A DNA stretch of 61,205 bases from Burkholderiaceae bacterium 16 (GCA_000955785.1 JYOD01000068.1:1-61205); one strand, 5' to 3'. Shown: positions 45,409 through 54,548, counted from the stretch's first letter. The notes: generated from the letters alone by a model not told the origin. Numbers and translations: made by a program.

Positions 45409-45870
45409 ATGACAGTCAGTCTTAGCAAGCCCGTACCCGATTTCAGCGCGCCCGCCACCGGCGGCACGTTCAGCCTTGCCGACCAGCGCGGCAAAACAGT
45501 CGTCCTGTATTTCTATCCCAAGGACAACACGCCGGGTTGCACCACCGAAGCCATGAACTTCCGCGACCAGCATGACGATTTCGTCAAGGCCGGCAGCGTG
45601 GTCTTCGGCATCTCGCGCGACAGCCTGAAGTCGCACGAGAACTTCAAGGCCAAGCTGGAACTGCCGTTTGAGCTGATCTCCGATGGCGATGAAGCCGTCT
45701 GCCATCTGTTCGATGTCATCAAGATGAAGAAAATGTATGGCAAGGAAGTGCGCGGCATCGAGCGCAGCACCTTCATCATCGACGGCAAGGGCATCCTGCG
45801 CCACGCCATGCGCGGCATCAAGGTCCCCAACCACGTCGACGAAGTCCTGCAGATCGTCCGCGCACTCTGA
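45409..45870 (+). CDS. bcp: Thioredoxin-dependent thiol peroxidase Bcp
   Basis: 153 residues. The peroxidatic Cys44 is in DNTPGCTTEAMNFRD. The resolving Cys that E. coli Bcp has five residues later is absent (Met49 here); the only other Cys is Cys98 in DEAVCHLF. It is therefore an atypical 2-Cys or a 1-Cys enzyme. It reduces hydroperoxides with thioredoxin. Good context: a strong terminator follows 220 bp downstream. Confidence 0.93.
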   Translation: MTVSLSKPVPDFSAPATGGTFSLADQRGKTVVLYFYPKDNTPGCTTEAMNFRDQHDDFVKAGSVVFGISRDSLKSHENFKAKLELPFELISDGDEAVCHLFDVIKMKKMYGKEVRGIERSTFIIDGKGILRHAMRGIKVPNHVDEVLQIVRAL

Positions 45871-46091
45871 TTTGGGCGGTTGCCGGGCCATTCCCTGGCC
45901 CTGGCGGACGGCACGTTTAATGCGCCGCAGCAACACCCTCGCAAGTCGTCTCGGCCAGCGATTGCAAAACAGAAAACGTTCGGATACATTGGCCTTTAAT
46001 GAGTTCAGATTCCGGATGCCACGCTGCTTCATCGTCCCGGCCCAGGCGCTTCCTGCCACAGGCCGGTAGCGGACCTGCCGTGTCTCCAGTC

Positions 46092-46139
46092 CGAAAAAAA
46101 GCCGCCAAACCTGCCCCCCAGGTCTGGCGGCTTTTTTGT
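46092..46139. terminator. Rho-independent terminator after bcp
   Basis: Outer arms AAAAAAGCCGCCA (46095-46107) and TGGCGGCTTTTTT (46125-46137), with an inner stem ACCTG/CAGGT. It separates bcp from phoH and is symmetrical enough to work both ways. The 220 bp before it hold no gene. Confidence 0.9.
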
Positions 46140-46252
46140 TTGTACTGCCCCCACGCACAGGACACGATCGGCAAGTCCGCGGCGCCAAGCGGCCGCGCCA
46201 GTGTCCTGCGCCGTTTTCCAGCCGTCTTCTCCCCCTGAAAGGAAAGCCAAGC

Positions 46253-47977
46253 ATGCCGCTGCCGACCATGCCCGCCAAGCCTGCCCAATTGCTTGACCCG
46301 AGCGAATTCGCCCCGGTGACCAAGCTGACCAAGGCCAAATCAGCGTCGCAGGGAAAGAAACCTGTGCCGGCGCTGGAGCGTGTGGCCTTGCTGGAAACCG
46401 GAAATAGCCAAGCGGAAGGCGCGCCGGCCGTGGTGGCCCGCGCCAGCGGTTCGACGCGAGCGCGCACCAAGGATGCGCCTCCGTCCTCGCTGAAGTCCGT
46501 ACCGCCGCTGGCCGCCGTACCCTCGGCGCCCGCCAAGCCAGGGCCGAGTACCACCAATCGCCGCGCGCAAAAACACGTTGGTCCCAGCAAGCTGTTCGTG
46601 CTGGACACCAATGTGCTGATGCACGACCCGTCCTCGCTGTTCCGCTTCGAAGAGCACGACGTCTATCTGCCGATGATGACGCTCGAGGAGCTGGACAACC
46701 ACAAGAAGGGCATGAGCGAAGTTGCCCGAAACGCGCGCACCGTCAGCCGCACGCTGGACGCCCTGGTGGGCGGCACCGACGGCGTGCTCGACGAGGGCTT
46801 GCCGCTGGCCAAGCTGGGCAACCGCGACGCGCAAGGCAAGCTGTTCCTGCAGACCAAGCTCAACGAGATCAAGCTGCCCGACGGCCTGCCGCAGGGCAAG
46901 GCCGACAACCAGATCCTGGGCGTGGTCAGCGCGTTGCAGCAGCAGTTCCCGGAGCGCCAGGTCGTGCTGGTGTCGAAAGACATCAACATGCGCATCAAGG
47001 CGCGCGCCCTGGGCCTGCCCGCCGAGGATTACTTCAACGACCAGGTCCTCGAGGACAAGGACCTGCTCTACTCGGGCGTGATGCTGCTGCCCAACGACTT
47101 CTGGGCCAAGCATGGCAAGGGCGTGGAAAGCTGGCAGGACCCGAAGTCCGGTGCGATGTTCTATCGCCTGACGGGCCCGCTGGTGCCCTCCTTCCTGGTC
47201 AACCAGTTCGTCTATATGGAGCCCAGCGACGGCAGCCTGCCGCTGTACGCCCAGGTCAAGGAAATCAACGGCAAGACAGCGCTGCTGCAGACACTCAAGG
47301 ACTACACGCACCACAAGAACAATGTGTGGAGCGTGACCGCGCGCAACCGCGAGCAGAACTTCGCACTCAACCTGCTGATGCATCCCGAGATCGACTTCGT
47401 CACGCTGCTGGGCCAGGCCGGTACCGGCAAGACCTTGCTGGCGCTGGCCGCGGGCCTGGAGCAGGTGCTCGACCAGAAGCTGTACAACGAGATCATCGTC
47501 ACCCGCGCCACCGTGCCGGTCGGCGAGGACATCGGCTTCCTGCCGGGCACCGAGGAAGAAAAGATGCAGCCCTGGATGGGCGCCTTCGACGACAACCTGG
47601 AAGTGCTGCAAAAGAGCGACGACAGTGCCGGCGAGTGGGGCCGCGCCGCCACCCAGGAACTGATCCGCTCGCGCATCAAGGTCAAGAGCATGAACTTCAT
47701 GCGCGGACGCACCTTTGTCAACAAGTTCGTCATCATCGATGAGGCGCAGAACCTGACGCCAAAGCAGATGAAGACGCTGGTAACGCGTGCCGGCCCCGGC
47801 ACCAAGATCATCTGCCTGGGCAATATCGCGCAGATCGACACGCCTTACCTGACCGAAGGCTCGTCCGGCCTCACTTACGTGGTCGACCGGTTCAAGGGAT
47901 GGAGCCACAGTGGCCATGTCACGCTGGCGCGCGGCGAACGCTCGCGCCTGGCCGATCATGCCGCGGACGTCCTGTAA
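46253..47977 (+). CDS. PhoH-family ATPase with N-terminal PIN domain
   Basis: 574 residues from the ATG at 46253, with AAAGGAAAG just upstream. Residues 1-105 are a disordered Pro/Ala/Lys-rich leader. The PIN nuclease fold starts at SKLFVLDTNVLMHDPSSLFRF (first acidic Asp in LDTNVL) and includes MTLEELDNHKKG and VSKDINMRIKARALG. The PhoH ATPase has Walker A GQAGTGKTLL and Walker B KFVIIDEAQNLTPKQMK, then GNIAQIDTPYL. PIN-PhoH proteins are RNA helicase/nucleases. It stands alone. Confidence 0.93.
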   Translation: MPLPTMPAKPAQLLDPSEFAPVTKLTKAKSASQGKKPVPALERVALLETGNSQAEGAPAVVARASGSTRARTKDAPPSSLKSVPPLAAVPSAPAKPGPSTTNRRAQKHVGPSKLFVLDTNVLMHDPSSLFRFEEHDVYLPMMTLEELDNHKKGMSEVARNARTVSRTLDALVGGTDGVLDEGLPLAKLGNRDAQGKLFLQTKLNEIKLPDGLPQGKADNQILGVVSALQQQFPERQVVLVSKDINMRIKARALGLPAEDYFNDQVLEDKDLLYSGVMLLPNDFWAKHGKGVESWQDPKSGAMFYRLTGPLVPSFLVNQFVYMEPSDGSLPLYAQVKEINGKTALLQTLKDYTHHKNNVWSVTARNREQNFALNLLMHPEIDFVTLLGQAGTGKTLLALAAGLEQVLDQKLYNEIIVTRATVPVGEDIGFLPGTEEEKMQPWMGAFDDNLEVLQKSDDSAGEWGRAATQELIRSRIKVKSMNFMRGRTFVNKFVIIDEAQNLTPKQMKTLVTRAGPGTKIICLGNIAQIDTPYLTEGSSGLTYVVDRFKGWSHSGHVTLARGERSRLADHAADVL

Positions 47978-48011
47978 AGGCCACCGACCGGAAGCCCATG
48001 TAGGACCATGT

Positions 48012-48031
48012 CCGGCAGATTTGTCTGCCGG
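48012..48031. repeat. Perfect hairpin downstream of phoH
   Basis: Arms CCGGCAGA (48012-48019) and TCTGCCGG (48024-48031) with loop TTTG, 35 bases after the phoH stop. There is no T run, so it is more likely an RNA-stabilising 3' structure than a terminator. Confidence 0.6.
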
Positions 48032-48056
48032 CTTGGCCTAGCATCAAAGCATCCGG

Positions 48057-48110
48057 AGCGCCCGCCATATCGGCACCTCGCGTGCCGGCGACTGGCGGGC
48101 GCTTTTTTTT
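48057..48110 (+). terminator. Rho-independent terminator of phoH
   Basis: Arms AGCGCCCGCCA (48057-48067) and TGGCGGGCGCT (48093-48103) followed by T8. It lies about 80 bp after the phoH stop. Confidence 0.9.
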
Positions 48111-48145
48111 GCCCCCTCCGGCTTGTTGAATCGATGGAGACATTG

Positions 48146-48619
48146 ATGGACAACCACCTGCACCACCATCCGGCTTGCGCCCGCAAGTACATGCCGCTAC
48201 AGCCATTGCGACCATTGCGACCATTTCGTCTGGCACTCGCCGGCGGCATCGCGATTGCCGCATTTTCATGGCTCGCGGCTCCCGCGCTGGCTGCCGACGA
48301 CATGGTGATCCGCACCATGGGCCCGGTCAGCTATGTTTGCGGCGGCATCGCCGCGGACGAACAGCAACAGCTGGCCGCACAACAAAAGAACTTCAATATG
48401 GGCGTCCTGTTCATCCAGGGCGAGCGCGGCGAATACCTCGCCGATGTGGCCGTACGCATGACGCGCGAAGGCCACGAAGTGGCCAGCTTCACGGCGTCCG
48501 GCCCGAAGTGCCTGATAAAGGCCCCGCAAGGCAGCTACAATATCGAAGCGACTTATAAGGGTCAGGCCAAGTCGATAACCGTCAGTACGGGCACATACAA
48601 CGCACAGTTGCGCTGGTAG
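48146..48619 (+). CDS. Exported carboxypeptidase-regulatory-like protein
   Basis: 157 residues from the ATG at 48146, chosen over the ATG at 48134 because GGAG lies 6 bases ahead of it. The signal peptide includes LAGGIAIAAFSWLAAPALA. The mature domain DMVIRTMGPVSYVCGGIAADEQQ...QGERGEYLADVAVRMTREG...GSYNIEATYKGQAKSITVSTG has the transthyretin/carboxypeptidase-regulatory-like beta-sandwich pattern. The function is unknown. It precedes the NlpC/P60 gene by 71 bp. Confidence 0.75.
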   Translation: MDNHLHHHPACARKYMPLQPLRPLRPFRLALAGGIAIAAFSWLAAPALAADDMVIRTMGPVSYVCGGIAADEQQQLAAQQKNFNMGVLFIQGERGEYLADVAVRMTREGHEVASFTASGPKCLIKAPQGSYNIEATYKGQAKSITVSTGTYNAQLRW

Positions 48620-48690
48620 ACCCACGGGCGGCAGCTTCGCTGGCTGCCCGCCACTGGCGCGGCACCTGACCCGGGACCGGACCGAGAAGG

Positions 48691-49350
48691 ATGCCACCGC
48701 GCCAGATTGCCCATACCGGAAGACCCGCGCCTTTGCTGGCCGGCGTCTTCGACAGCGCCCGCCTGCCCGCGCTTTGCACCGCTGCGCTGCTGCTTGCCGC
48801 CTGCGCCTCTGCTCCGCCGACGCGCCCCGGCGCCCAGTCTCGGCCATCGGCCCCGCCCATGGTCGACCCCAGCGCCGGGCTCGAAGAAGTTTCCATCCAG
48901 GCCATGTCCCTGGTTGGCACGCCCTATCGCTACGGCGGCAATACGCCTGACTCCGGCTTCGACTGCAGCGGCCTGGTGCGCTATGTAGTGCTGCGCGCTG
49001 CCAACGTCAACCTGCCGCGCACCACCGAAGCCATGGGCGACCGCGGAGTTGCGCTGGAGCGCAGCCAGGTGGCATCGGGCGACCTGGTTTTCTTCAATAC
49101 CACGGGCCGCGCCAATTCGCACGTCGGCATCTATGTCGGGCAGAACCGCTTTGTCCATGCACCCTCCACCGGCGGCACGGTGCGCCTTGAGGACATGAGC
49201 AAATCCTATTGGGCCTCCCGCTACAACGGTGCCCGACGGGTCGCGACAGGGTTTACGCCTCCCCCGGCTGCCTCACCGGCGCCTCAGCCATCGGTTGCGC
49301 CGCCGGCGCCGGTGGACGACGACCCCATCGCCGCATTCGCCAATCGCTGA
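48691..49350 (+). CDS. NlpC/P60 endopeptidase lipoprotein
   Basis: 219 residues. The lipobox LLLAAC gives Cys38. The catalytic domain (about 65-190) has PYRYGGNTPDSGFDCSGLV (Cys92), SHVGIYVG (His144) and FVHAPSTGG (His156). It cleaves peptidoglycan peptide stems near the membrane. The C-terminus is Pro-rich, PPPAASPAPQPS. A strong terminator follows, shared with the convergent pit gene. Confidence 0.93.
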   Translation: MPPRQIAHTGRPAPLLAGVFDSARLPALCTAALLLAACASAPPTRPGAQSRPSAPPMVDPSAGLEEVSIQAMSLVGTPYRYGGNTPDSGFDCSGLVRYVVLRAANVNLPRTTEAMGDRGVALERSQVASGDLVFFNTTGRANSHVGIYVGQNRFVHAPSTGGTVRLEDMSKSYWASRYNGARRVATGFTPPPAASPAPQPSVAPPAPVDDDPIAAFANR

Positions 49351-49380
49351 CGGCATACGCTCTCCCGCACCGCGACAAAC

Positions 49381-49411
49381 AAAAAGCCAGGCATCGCGCC
49401 TGGCTTTTTGC
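49381..49411. terminator. Bidirectional Rho-independent terminator
   Basis: Arms AAAAAGCCAGGC (49381-49392) and GCCTGGCTTTTT (49398-49409), loop ATCGC, between the NlpC/P60 gene (plus) and pit (minus). Confidence 0.92.
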
Positions 49412-49438
49412 ATTCTTGTCGAAGAGGTGTCCGACCGT

Positions 49439-50449
49439 TCAGAGCACGTGCCGGCCAATCCACCACGCGATGGCTGCCATGAAGGCAGAAGCCGGAATGG
49501 TCAGCACCCAGGCCCAGACGATGTTGCCCGCCACGCCCCAGCGCACCGCCGACATCTTCTGCACCGAACCCACGCCGACGATGGCGCCCGTGATGGTGTG
49601 CGTGGTCGACACCGGCACGCCCAGCGCCGAAGCGATGAACAGCGTGATCGCACCACCGGTCTCCGCGCAGAAGCCGCCTACCGGCTTGAGCTTGGTGATC
49701 TTCTGGCCCATGGTACGCACGATGCGCCAGCCACCGAACATGGTACCCATGCCGATCGCCACGTAGCAGGAAACGATGACCCAGACCGGCGGCTCCGCGC
49801 CGCCCTGCGCCACGTGACCGCTGGCGATCAGCAACATCCAGATGATGCCGATGGTCTTTTGCGCGTCATTGCCTCCGTGGCCCAGGCTGTAAAGCGAGGC
49901 CGAGATCAGCTGCAGCCTGCGGAACCAGCGGTCCACCCGCGACGGCGGCGTGCGAAAAAACGTCCAGGCCACGATCACCATCATCAGCGAACCGAGCAGG
50001 AAACCCAGCAGCGGTGAGATCACGATAAAGGCCACGGTCTTGAGCAAGCCACCACCAACCAGCGCACCGGTGCCGCTCTTGGCCACCGCGGCGCCAACCA
50101 GGCCGCCGATCAGCGCGTGCGAGGACGATGAGGGAATGCCGTAGTACCAGGTGATCAGGTTCCAGGCAATGGCACCCATCAGGGCGCCGAAGATGACATA
50201 GTGATCGACGATATTGACGTCGATCGTGCCGGTTCCCACCGTGGCCGCCACCTTGAGGTGGAAGATAAAGATAGCCACCACGTTGCACATGGCGGCCATG
50301 GCCACCGCATGGTGCGGCTTGAGCACGCCCGTCGACACCACCGTGGCAATCGAGTTCGCGGCATCGTGGAAGCCGTTCATGAAATCGAACAGCAAGGCGA
50401 GCGCCACCAGCAGGGCGATCACCCACAAGCTCATTTGTATGGTCTGCAT
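49439..50449 (-). CDS. pit: Inorganic phosphate transporter, Pit family
   Basis: 336 residues from the ATG at 50449 (MQTIQMSLWVIALL). Family marks are FDFMNGFHDAANSIATVVSTG and SLGHGGNDAQKTIGIIWM, the two inverted Pit repeats, and about ten membrane helices. It is a proton symporter of phosphate (metal-phosphate complex). It follows a DUF47 gene by 13 bp, the common DUF47-pit pair. Confidence 0.93.
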   Translation of the reverse strand: MQTIQMSLWVIALLVALALLFDFMNGFHDAANSIATVVSTGVLKPHHAVAMAAMCNVVAIFIFHLKVAATVGTGTIDVNIVDHYVIFGALMGAIAWNLITWYYGIPSSSSHALIGGLVGAAVAKSGTGALVGGGLLKTVAFIVISPLLGFLLGSLMMVIVAWTFFRTPPSRVDRWFRRLQLISASLYSLGHGGNDAQKTIGIIWMLLIASGHVAQGGAEPPVWVIVSCYVAIGMGTMFGGWRIVRTMGQKITKLKPVGGFCAETGGAITLFIASALGVPVSTTHTITGAIVGVGSVQKMSAVRWGVAGNIVWAWVLTIPASAFMAAIAWWIGRHVL

Positions 50450-50462
50450 TCCGATGTGTGCC

Positions 50463-51089
50463 TCAGGCGTTTTCCAGGACGATGCCTTCGATGATGTTGG
50501 CAACGTCCTCGCACTTGTCGGTGATGGTTTCCAGTTGCTCGTAGATGGCCTTCAGCTTGATCAGACGCTTGACGTCCGTCTCGTCGCGGAACAGCTTGGA
50601 CATCGCCGCGCGCATCACGCGATCGGCCTCGGACTCGAGCTGGTCAATCTGCTGCGCCGTCTTCAGGATGGCGCTGGCATTGCTCATGTCTTCAAGCAGG
50701 CCGACCGCGATCTTGACCTGGTCGCAGCACTGCACGCAGATGGCCGCGAGCTTGCGCGCCTCGTCCGTCAGGCTGGTCACGTCGTACAGCGAGATGGTTT
50801 CCGCCACGTCTTCCATCAGGTCGAGGATATCGTCCATGGTGGTGATGAGCTTGTGAATCTCGTCGCGGTCCAGCGGCGTGATGAAGGTCTTGTGCAGCAG
50901 GTCGATCGTGTCGTGCGTAATGCGGTCGGCCTTCTTTTCAGTGGCCTGCACGCGGCGCGCATGCGCCTCGGCATTGGGCAGGTCGTTGACCAGCACCTCC
51001 AGCTCGCGGGCGGCGGTCACCGCGCAATCGGCATGCTGGTTGAAGTATTCGAAGAACTTGCCCTCGGTGGGCATGAATCGGCCGAACAT
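50463..51089 (-). CDS. DUF47 PhoU-like protein
   Basis: 208 residues, all helical, starting MFGRFMPTEGKFFEYFNQHADC. It has the PhoU-like metal-binding helices, for example EKKADRITHDTIDLLHKTFITPLDRDEIHKLITTMDDILDLME. DUF47 proteins sit beside Pit genes and are thought to control them. It is upstream of and coupled to pit. Confidence 0.92.
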   Translation of the reverse strand: MFGRFMPTEGKFFEYFNQHADCAVTAARELEVLVNDLPNAEAHARRVQATEKKADRITHDTIDLLHKTFITPLDRDEIHKLITTMDDILDLMEDVAETISLYDVTSLTDEARKLAAICVQCCDQVKIAVGLLEDMSNASAILKTAQQIDQLESEADRVMRAAMSKLFRDETDVKRLIKLKAIYEQLETITDKCEDVANIIEGIVLENA

Positions 51090-51155
51090 GGAATGTTCCT
51101 TGTCGAAGCGCGGGGGCGCCGCGGGTTATTGCTGAATGAGGCAGGTACGCATTGC

Positions 51156-51183
51156 ATGACAGCCGCCCTGGGGCGGCTGTCAT
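51156..51183. repeat. Long perfect hairpin upstream of the DUF47-pit pair
   Basis: Arms ATGACAGCCGCCC (51156-51168) and GGGCGGCTGTCAT (51171-51183), 13 bp perfect with a 2-base centre. There is no T run on either strand. It lies 67 bp upstream of the DUF47 start and after the dnaB stop. It could be a weak terminator for dnaB, a 5' leader structure or an operator. Confidence 0.7.
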
Positions 51184-51300
51184 CAAAACGCAATATTTTA
51201 CAGGGTTGTGGAGCGAAGCCGGAGGACTTTGACAAACGGCATGGACAATCCACCGTCGCCGCCGAGCCACGATGCCCGGCAAGCCGCGCCAGGACAGGCT

Positions 51301-52692
51301 TCAGGTATCGTTGTCGAAGAAAGCGGGGCCGCCGCTGAAGTTGTCAAACTTCGTGAATTGACCCAGGAAGGTCAGGCGCACGGTCCCGATGGGGCCGTTA
51401 CGCTGTTTACCGATAATAATTTCGGCCGTGCCCTTGTCCTGCGAATCCGGGTTGTAGACCTCATCACGGTAAATAAACAGGATCACGTCGGCATCCTGTT
51501 CGATAGCGCCGGATTCACGCAAGTCGGACATCACCGGGCGCTTGTTGGGCCGCTGCTCAAGGCTACGGTTCAGCTGCGAGAGCGCAATCACCGGACAATT
51601 GAGTTCCTTGGCCAGCCCCTTGAGCGAACGCGAGATTTCCGAGATTTCGGTCGCGCGGTTTTCACCACCGCCCGAGCCCGACATCAGCTGCAAATAGTCG
51701 ATGATGATCAGGCCAAGCTGGCCGCACTGGCGCGCCAGCCGCCGCGAGCGGGCCCGCAGTTCCATCGAGCTAAGCGCCGGGGTTTCGTCGATGAACAGCT
51801 GGGCATCGTTCATGCGCTGGATGGCATGCGTGAGCCGTGGCCAGTCCTCGTCGAGCAGGCGGCCGGTACGCAGGCGGTGCTGATCCAGGCGGCCGACCGA
51901 GCCGAGCATACGCATGGCCAGCTGTGTGCCGGCCATTTCCATCGAGAACACCGCCACCGGCAGGCCCTGCTCCACCGCCACGTGCTCGCCGATATTCAGC
52001 GAGAAGGCGGTCTTACCCATCGAGGGGCGCCCCGCAACGATGATCAGGTCGCCTGCCTGCATGCCGCTGGTCATGCGGTCCAGATCGATAAATCCCGTCG
52101 GCACGCCCGTCACATCGGTACTCGAGTCACGGTGGTACAACTCGTCGATGCGCTCCACCACCTGCGTCAGCAGCGGCTGGATCTCCTGGAAGCCCTTCTG
52201 CCCGCGCGAGCCCTCCTCGGCGATGGCGAACACCTTCGATTCGGCTTCGTCGAGCAGTTCCCGCACTTCGCGCCCCTTGGGGGCAAAGGCCGCACTGGCG
52301 ATATCGTCGGCCGCGGTGACCAGCTTGCGCAGCACCGAACGCTCGCGCACGATTTCCGCATAGCGGCGGATATTGGCAGCGCTAGGCGTGTTCTGCGCCA
52401 GCGAATTCAGATAGGCCAGGCCGCCCACCTCCTCCGCCTTGCCAGCAACCTGCAGCGTCTCGTAGACAGTGATGACGTCGGCGGGCTTGGTGGCGGCGAT
52501 CAACCGGGAAATGCTCTGGAAGATCATCCGGTGATCGAAGCGGTAGAAGTCCGCTTCGGACAGGAAATCGGCGATACGGTCCCAGGCTGCATTGTCCAGC
52601 AGCAAGCCACCCAGCACCGATTGCTCGGCCTCGATGGAGTGCGGTGGAACCTTGAGATTATCTAGTTGGGGGTCTGCGACGGGCGCGTTCAT
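51301..52692 (-). CDS. dnaB: Replicative DNA helicase
   Basis: 463 residues. The N-terminal domain starts VPPHSIEAEQSVLGGLLLDNAAWDRIAD. The RecA-like ATPase has Walker A AGRPSMGKTAFSLNIGEHVA, DQHRLRTGRL and LIIIDYLQLM, and the C-terminus has IGKQRNGPIGTVRLTF. It unwinds the fork with primase. It is separated from the L9 gene by a strong terminator, so it must have its own promoter. Confidence 0.98.
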   Translation of the reverse strand: MNAPVADPQLDNLKVPPHSIEAEQSVLGGLLLDNAAWDRIADFLSEADFYRFDHRMIFQSISRLIAATKPADVITVYETLQVAGKAEEVGGLAYLNSLAQNTPSAANIRRYAEIVRERSVLRKLVTAADDIASAAFAPKGREVRELLDEAESKVFAIAEEGSRGQKGFQEIQPLLTQVVERIDELYHRDSSTDVTGVPTGFIDLDRMTSGMQAGDLIIVAGRPSMGKTAFSLNIGEHVAVEQGLPVAVFSMEMAGTQLAMRMLGSVGRLDQHRLRTGRLLDEDWPRLTHAIQRMNDAQLFIDETPALSSMELRARSRRLARQCGQLGLIIIDYLQLMSGSGGGENRATEISEISRSLKGLAKELNCPVIALSQLNRSLEQRPNKRPVMSDLRESGAIEQDADVILFIYRDEVYNPDSQDKGTAEIIIGKQRNGPIGTVRLTFLGQFTKFDNFSGGPAFFDNDT

Positions 52693-52817
52693 GGGAAGGG
52701 ATTATAACGGTCGCCGCCAGACAGCCGGGGGAGAATTCGCAGTCGGTTGTTACCGCGTCCGGCCAAGTGACGGCGGGGCAACCAGCCCGGAGGCAATGAT
52801 GCAAACGAGGGTAGCGG

Positions 52818-52862
52818 CCAAACAAAAAGGCAGGAGCAAAACGCTCCTGCCTTTTTGTTTGG
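52818..52862. terminator. Rho-independent terminator after rplI
   Basis: 20-bp perfect arms (52818-52837 and 52843-52862, core GGCAGGAGC/GCTCCTGCC) around loop AAAAC, with A and T runs. It ends the rpsF-priB-rpsR-rplI operon before dnaB. Confidence 0.95.
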
Positions 52863-52932
52863 TCAAGCTCGATACCGGCAACCGGTCCCTGCCAGCCAAA
52901 CAGGCAAGCGGGACCGGTGGCAAGATCAATGC

Positions 52933-53385
52933 TTAGACGTGTTCGCCCAGGACGGAAACCGTCACGTCGACCAGCACGTCGGTGTGCAGCGAAACGCTGA
53001 CCGGATGGTCGCCGACGATCTTCAGCGGGCCATTCGGCAGGCGCACTTGCGCCTTCTCAACCTTGAAGCCTTGACCAGCCAGTGCTTCGGCGATGTCGGC
53101 GTTGGTAACGGAACCGAACAGGCGGCCGTCCACACCCGACTTCTGGGTGATTTGCACGGTCAGGCCATTCAGCTTTTCGCCTTCGGCTTGCGCCGCGGCC
53201 AGCTTCTCGGCAGCTGCCTTTTCCAGTTCAGCGCGCTTGACTTCGAACTCGCTGATAGCGGTCTGGGTAGCACGGCGGGCCTTCTTGTTCGGGATCAGGA
53301 AGTTACGGGCGTAGCCGTCCTTCACGCGAACGATGTCACCCAGGTTGCCCAGATTGATGACTTTTTCAAGCAGAATAATTTGCAT
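52933..53385 (-). CDS. rplI: 50S ribosomal protein L9
   Basis: 150 residues. It begins with the family signature MQIILLEKVINLGNLGDIVRVKDGYARNFLIPNKKA. The long helix ISEFEVKRAELEKAAAEKLAAAQAEGEKL follows, then the C-terminal rRNA-binding domain. It is the last gene of the S6-PriB-S18-L9 operon. Confidence 0.98.
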   Translation of the reverse strand: MQIILLEKVINLGNLGDIVRVKDGYARNFLIPNKKARRATQTAISEFEVKRAELEKAAAEKLAAAQAEGEKLNGLTVQITQKSGVDGRLFGSVTNADIAEALAGQGFKVEKAQVRLPNGPLKIVGDHPVSVSLHTDVLVDVTVSVLGEHV

Positions 53386-53416
53386 CGTGTTTTCTCCTTA
53401 ACGGACCTAGGGCCGA

Positions 53417-53695
53417 TCAGTTCTTGTGCAGGTCGGTGTAAGGCATCAGCGCGAGGAAACGCGCGCGCTTGATAGCCGTATCGAGCTGACGCTGATAGTG
53501 CGCCTTGGTGCCGGTCAGGCGGGCCGGGGTAATCTTGCCGTTGTCGCCGATGAAATCCTTCAGGGTGTCCAGATCCTTGTAGTCGATCTGTTCCACGCCA
53601 GCCACGGTGAAGCGGCAGAAGCGCTTGCGCTTGAACAGCGGGTTTTGCTGCTGGAAGCGCTTCTTGTTCTTGTTGTCACGTTTGACGAATGCCAT
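53417..53695 (-). CDS. rpsR: 30S ribosomal protein S18
   Basis: 92 residues. It has [67 protein letters not shown], the full S18 signature. It binds S6 on the small subunit. It lies 3 bp after priB. Confidence 0.98.
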
Positions 53696-53698
53696 GAT

Positions 53699-53998
53699 TC
53701 AATCCTTTTCGAATGCTTTACATCCAGTGATGTGAAAGACGAGAGCCTTGCTGTTGCGGTGCTTGCGGGCCAGGAATCCTTCGCAGTCGAGCATCGCGCC
53801 GAGCGGAGTCCGCTCAAGCCGCTGGCCGATCTGACCGATTCCCATGGCGGCGATGGCGAACTCCACCTGCCTGGGCGTTTGCGCCTCGACCGTCTCGCCC
53901 GCGTACTGCAAGATGCAGTTGACAACGGGGACCCCGGCCGGGGTGTAACGCAAGGCATCGCGTTCCGCGAGCGTTGCGCAGAGCCTTAACTGGTTCAA
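53699..53998 (-). CDS. priB: Primosomal replication protein N (PriB)
   Basis: 99 residues from the TTG at 53998, which has GGAG 6 bases upstream; GTG codons at 54013 and 54025 are alternatives. The OB fold reads NQLRLCATLAERDALRYTPAGVPVVNCILQYAGETVEAQTPRQVEFAIAAMGIGQIGQRLERTPLG. It helps restart replication with PriA. The position between S6 and S18 is the standard one. Confidence 0.92.
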   Translation of the reverse strand: MNQLRLCATLAERDALRYTPAGVPVVNCILQYAGETVEAQTPRQVEFAIAAMGIGQIGQRLERTPLGAMLDCEGFLARKHRNSKALVFHITGCKAFEKD

Positions 53999-54072
53999 CG
54001 CACTCTCCCGCACCGATGCCCGCACTTGCCGCCGCGGCGTTCAACGCCCACGGCAACCACAACAGTCCGCAC

Positions 54073-54447
54073 TTAGGCGGCCTGGACTTCGCTGGTCTGT
54101 TGCGCGGCCTTGCGGGCTTCTTCGCGCTGCACTTCCTTCATCATCGGGGACGGTGCGGTTTCGGCCTTCTTGGTCTGAACGATGAGGTGGCGCAGCACCG
54201 CGTCGTTGAACTTGAACGCGTGTTCGAGTTCAGCCAGGGTTTCCTTGCCGCATTCGATGTTCAGGCAAACGTAGTGAGCCTTGGCCAGCTTCTGGATCAT
54301 GTAGGCCATCTGACGGCGGCCCCAGTCTTCCACGCGGTGGATCTGGCCTTCCTGCGACGTGACCAGCGTCTTGTAACGCTCGATCATGGCCGGAACTTGT
54401 TCGCTCTGGTCCGGATGGACGATAAATACGATTTCGTAATGACGCAT
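54073..54447 (-). CDS. rpsF: 30S ribosomal protein S6
   Basis: 124 residues. It starts MRHYEIVFIVHPDQSEQVPAMIERYKTLV and has HRVEDWGRRQMAYMIQKLAKAHYVCLNIE. First gene of its operon, so the promoter should be just upstream of 54447. S18-S6 autoregulation of these operons is known, but I did not identify its RNA structure. Confidence 0.98.
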   Translation of the reverse strand: MRHYEIVFIVHPDQSEQVPAMIERYKTLVTSQEGQIHRVEDWGRRQMAYMIQKLAKAHYVCLNIECGKETLAELEHAFKFNDAVLRHLIVQTKKAETAPSPMMKEVQREEARKAAQQTSEVQAA

Positions 54448-54548
54448 TGACGCTCCTTTTGGATAAGCCGCCCGGGCGCCATGTCCGGTGCAGCAAGGTT
54501 GGATAGCCTTAAAGTATAGCGTGCTTTTGCCTTCTGGAGCAAGCCGCC

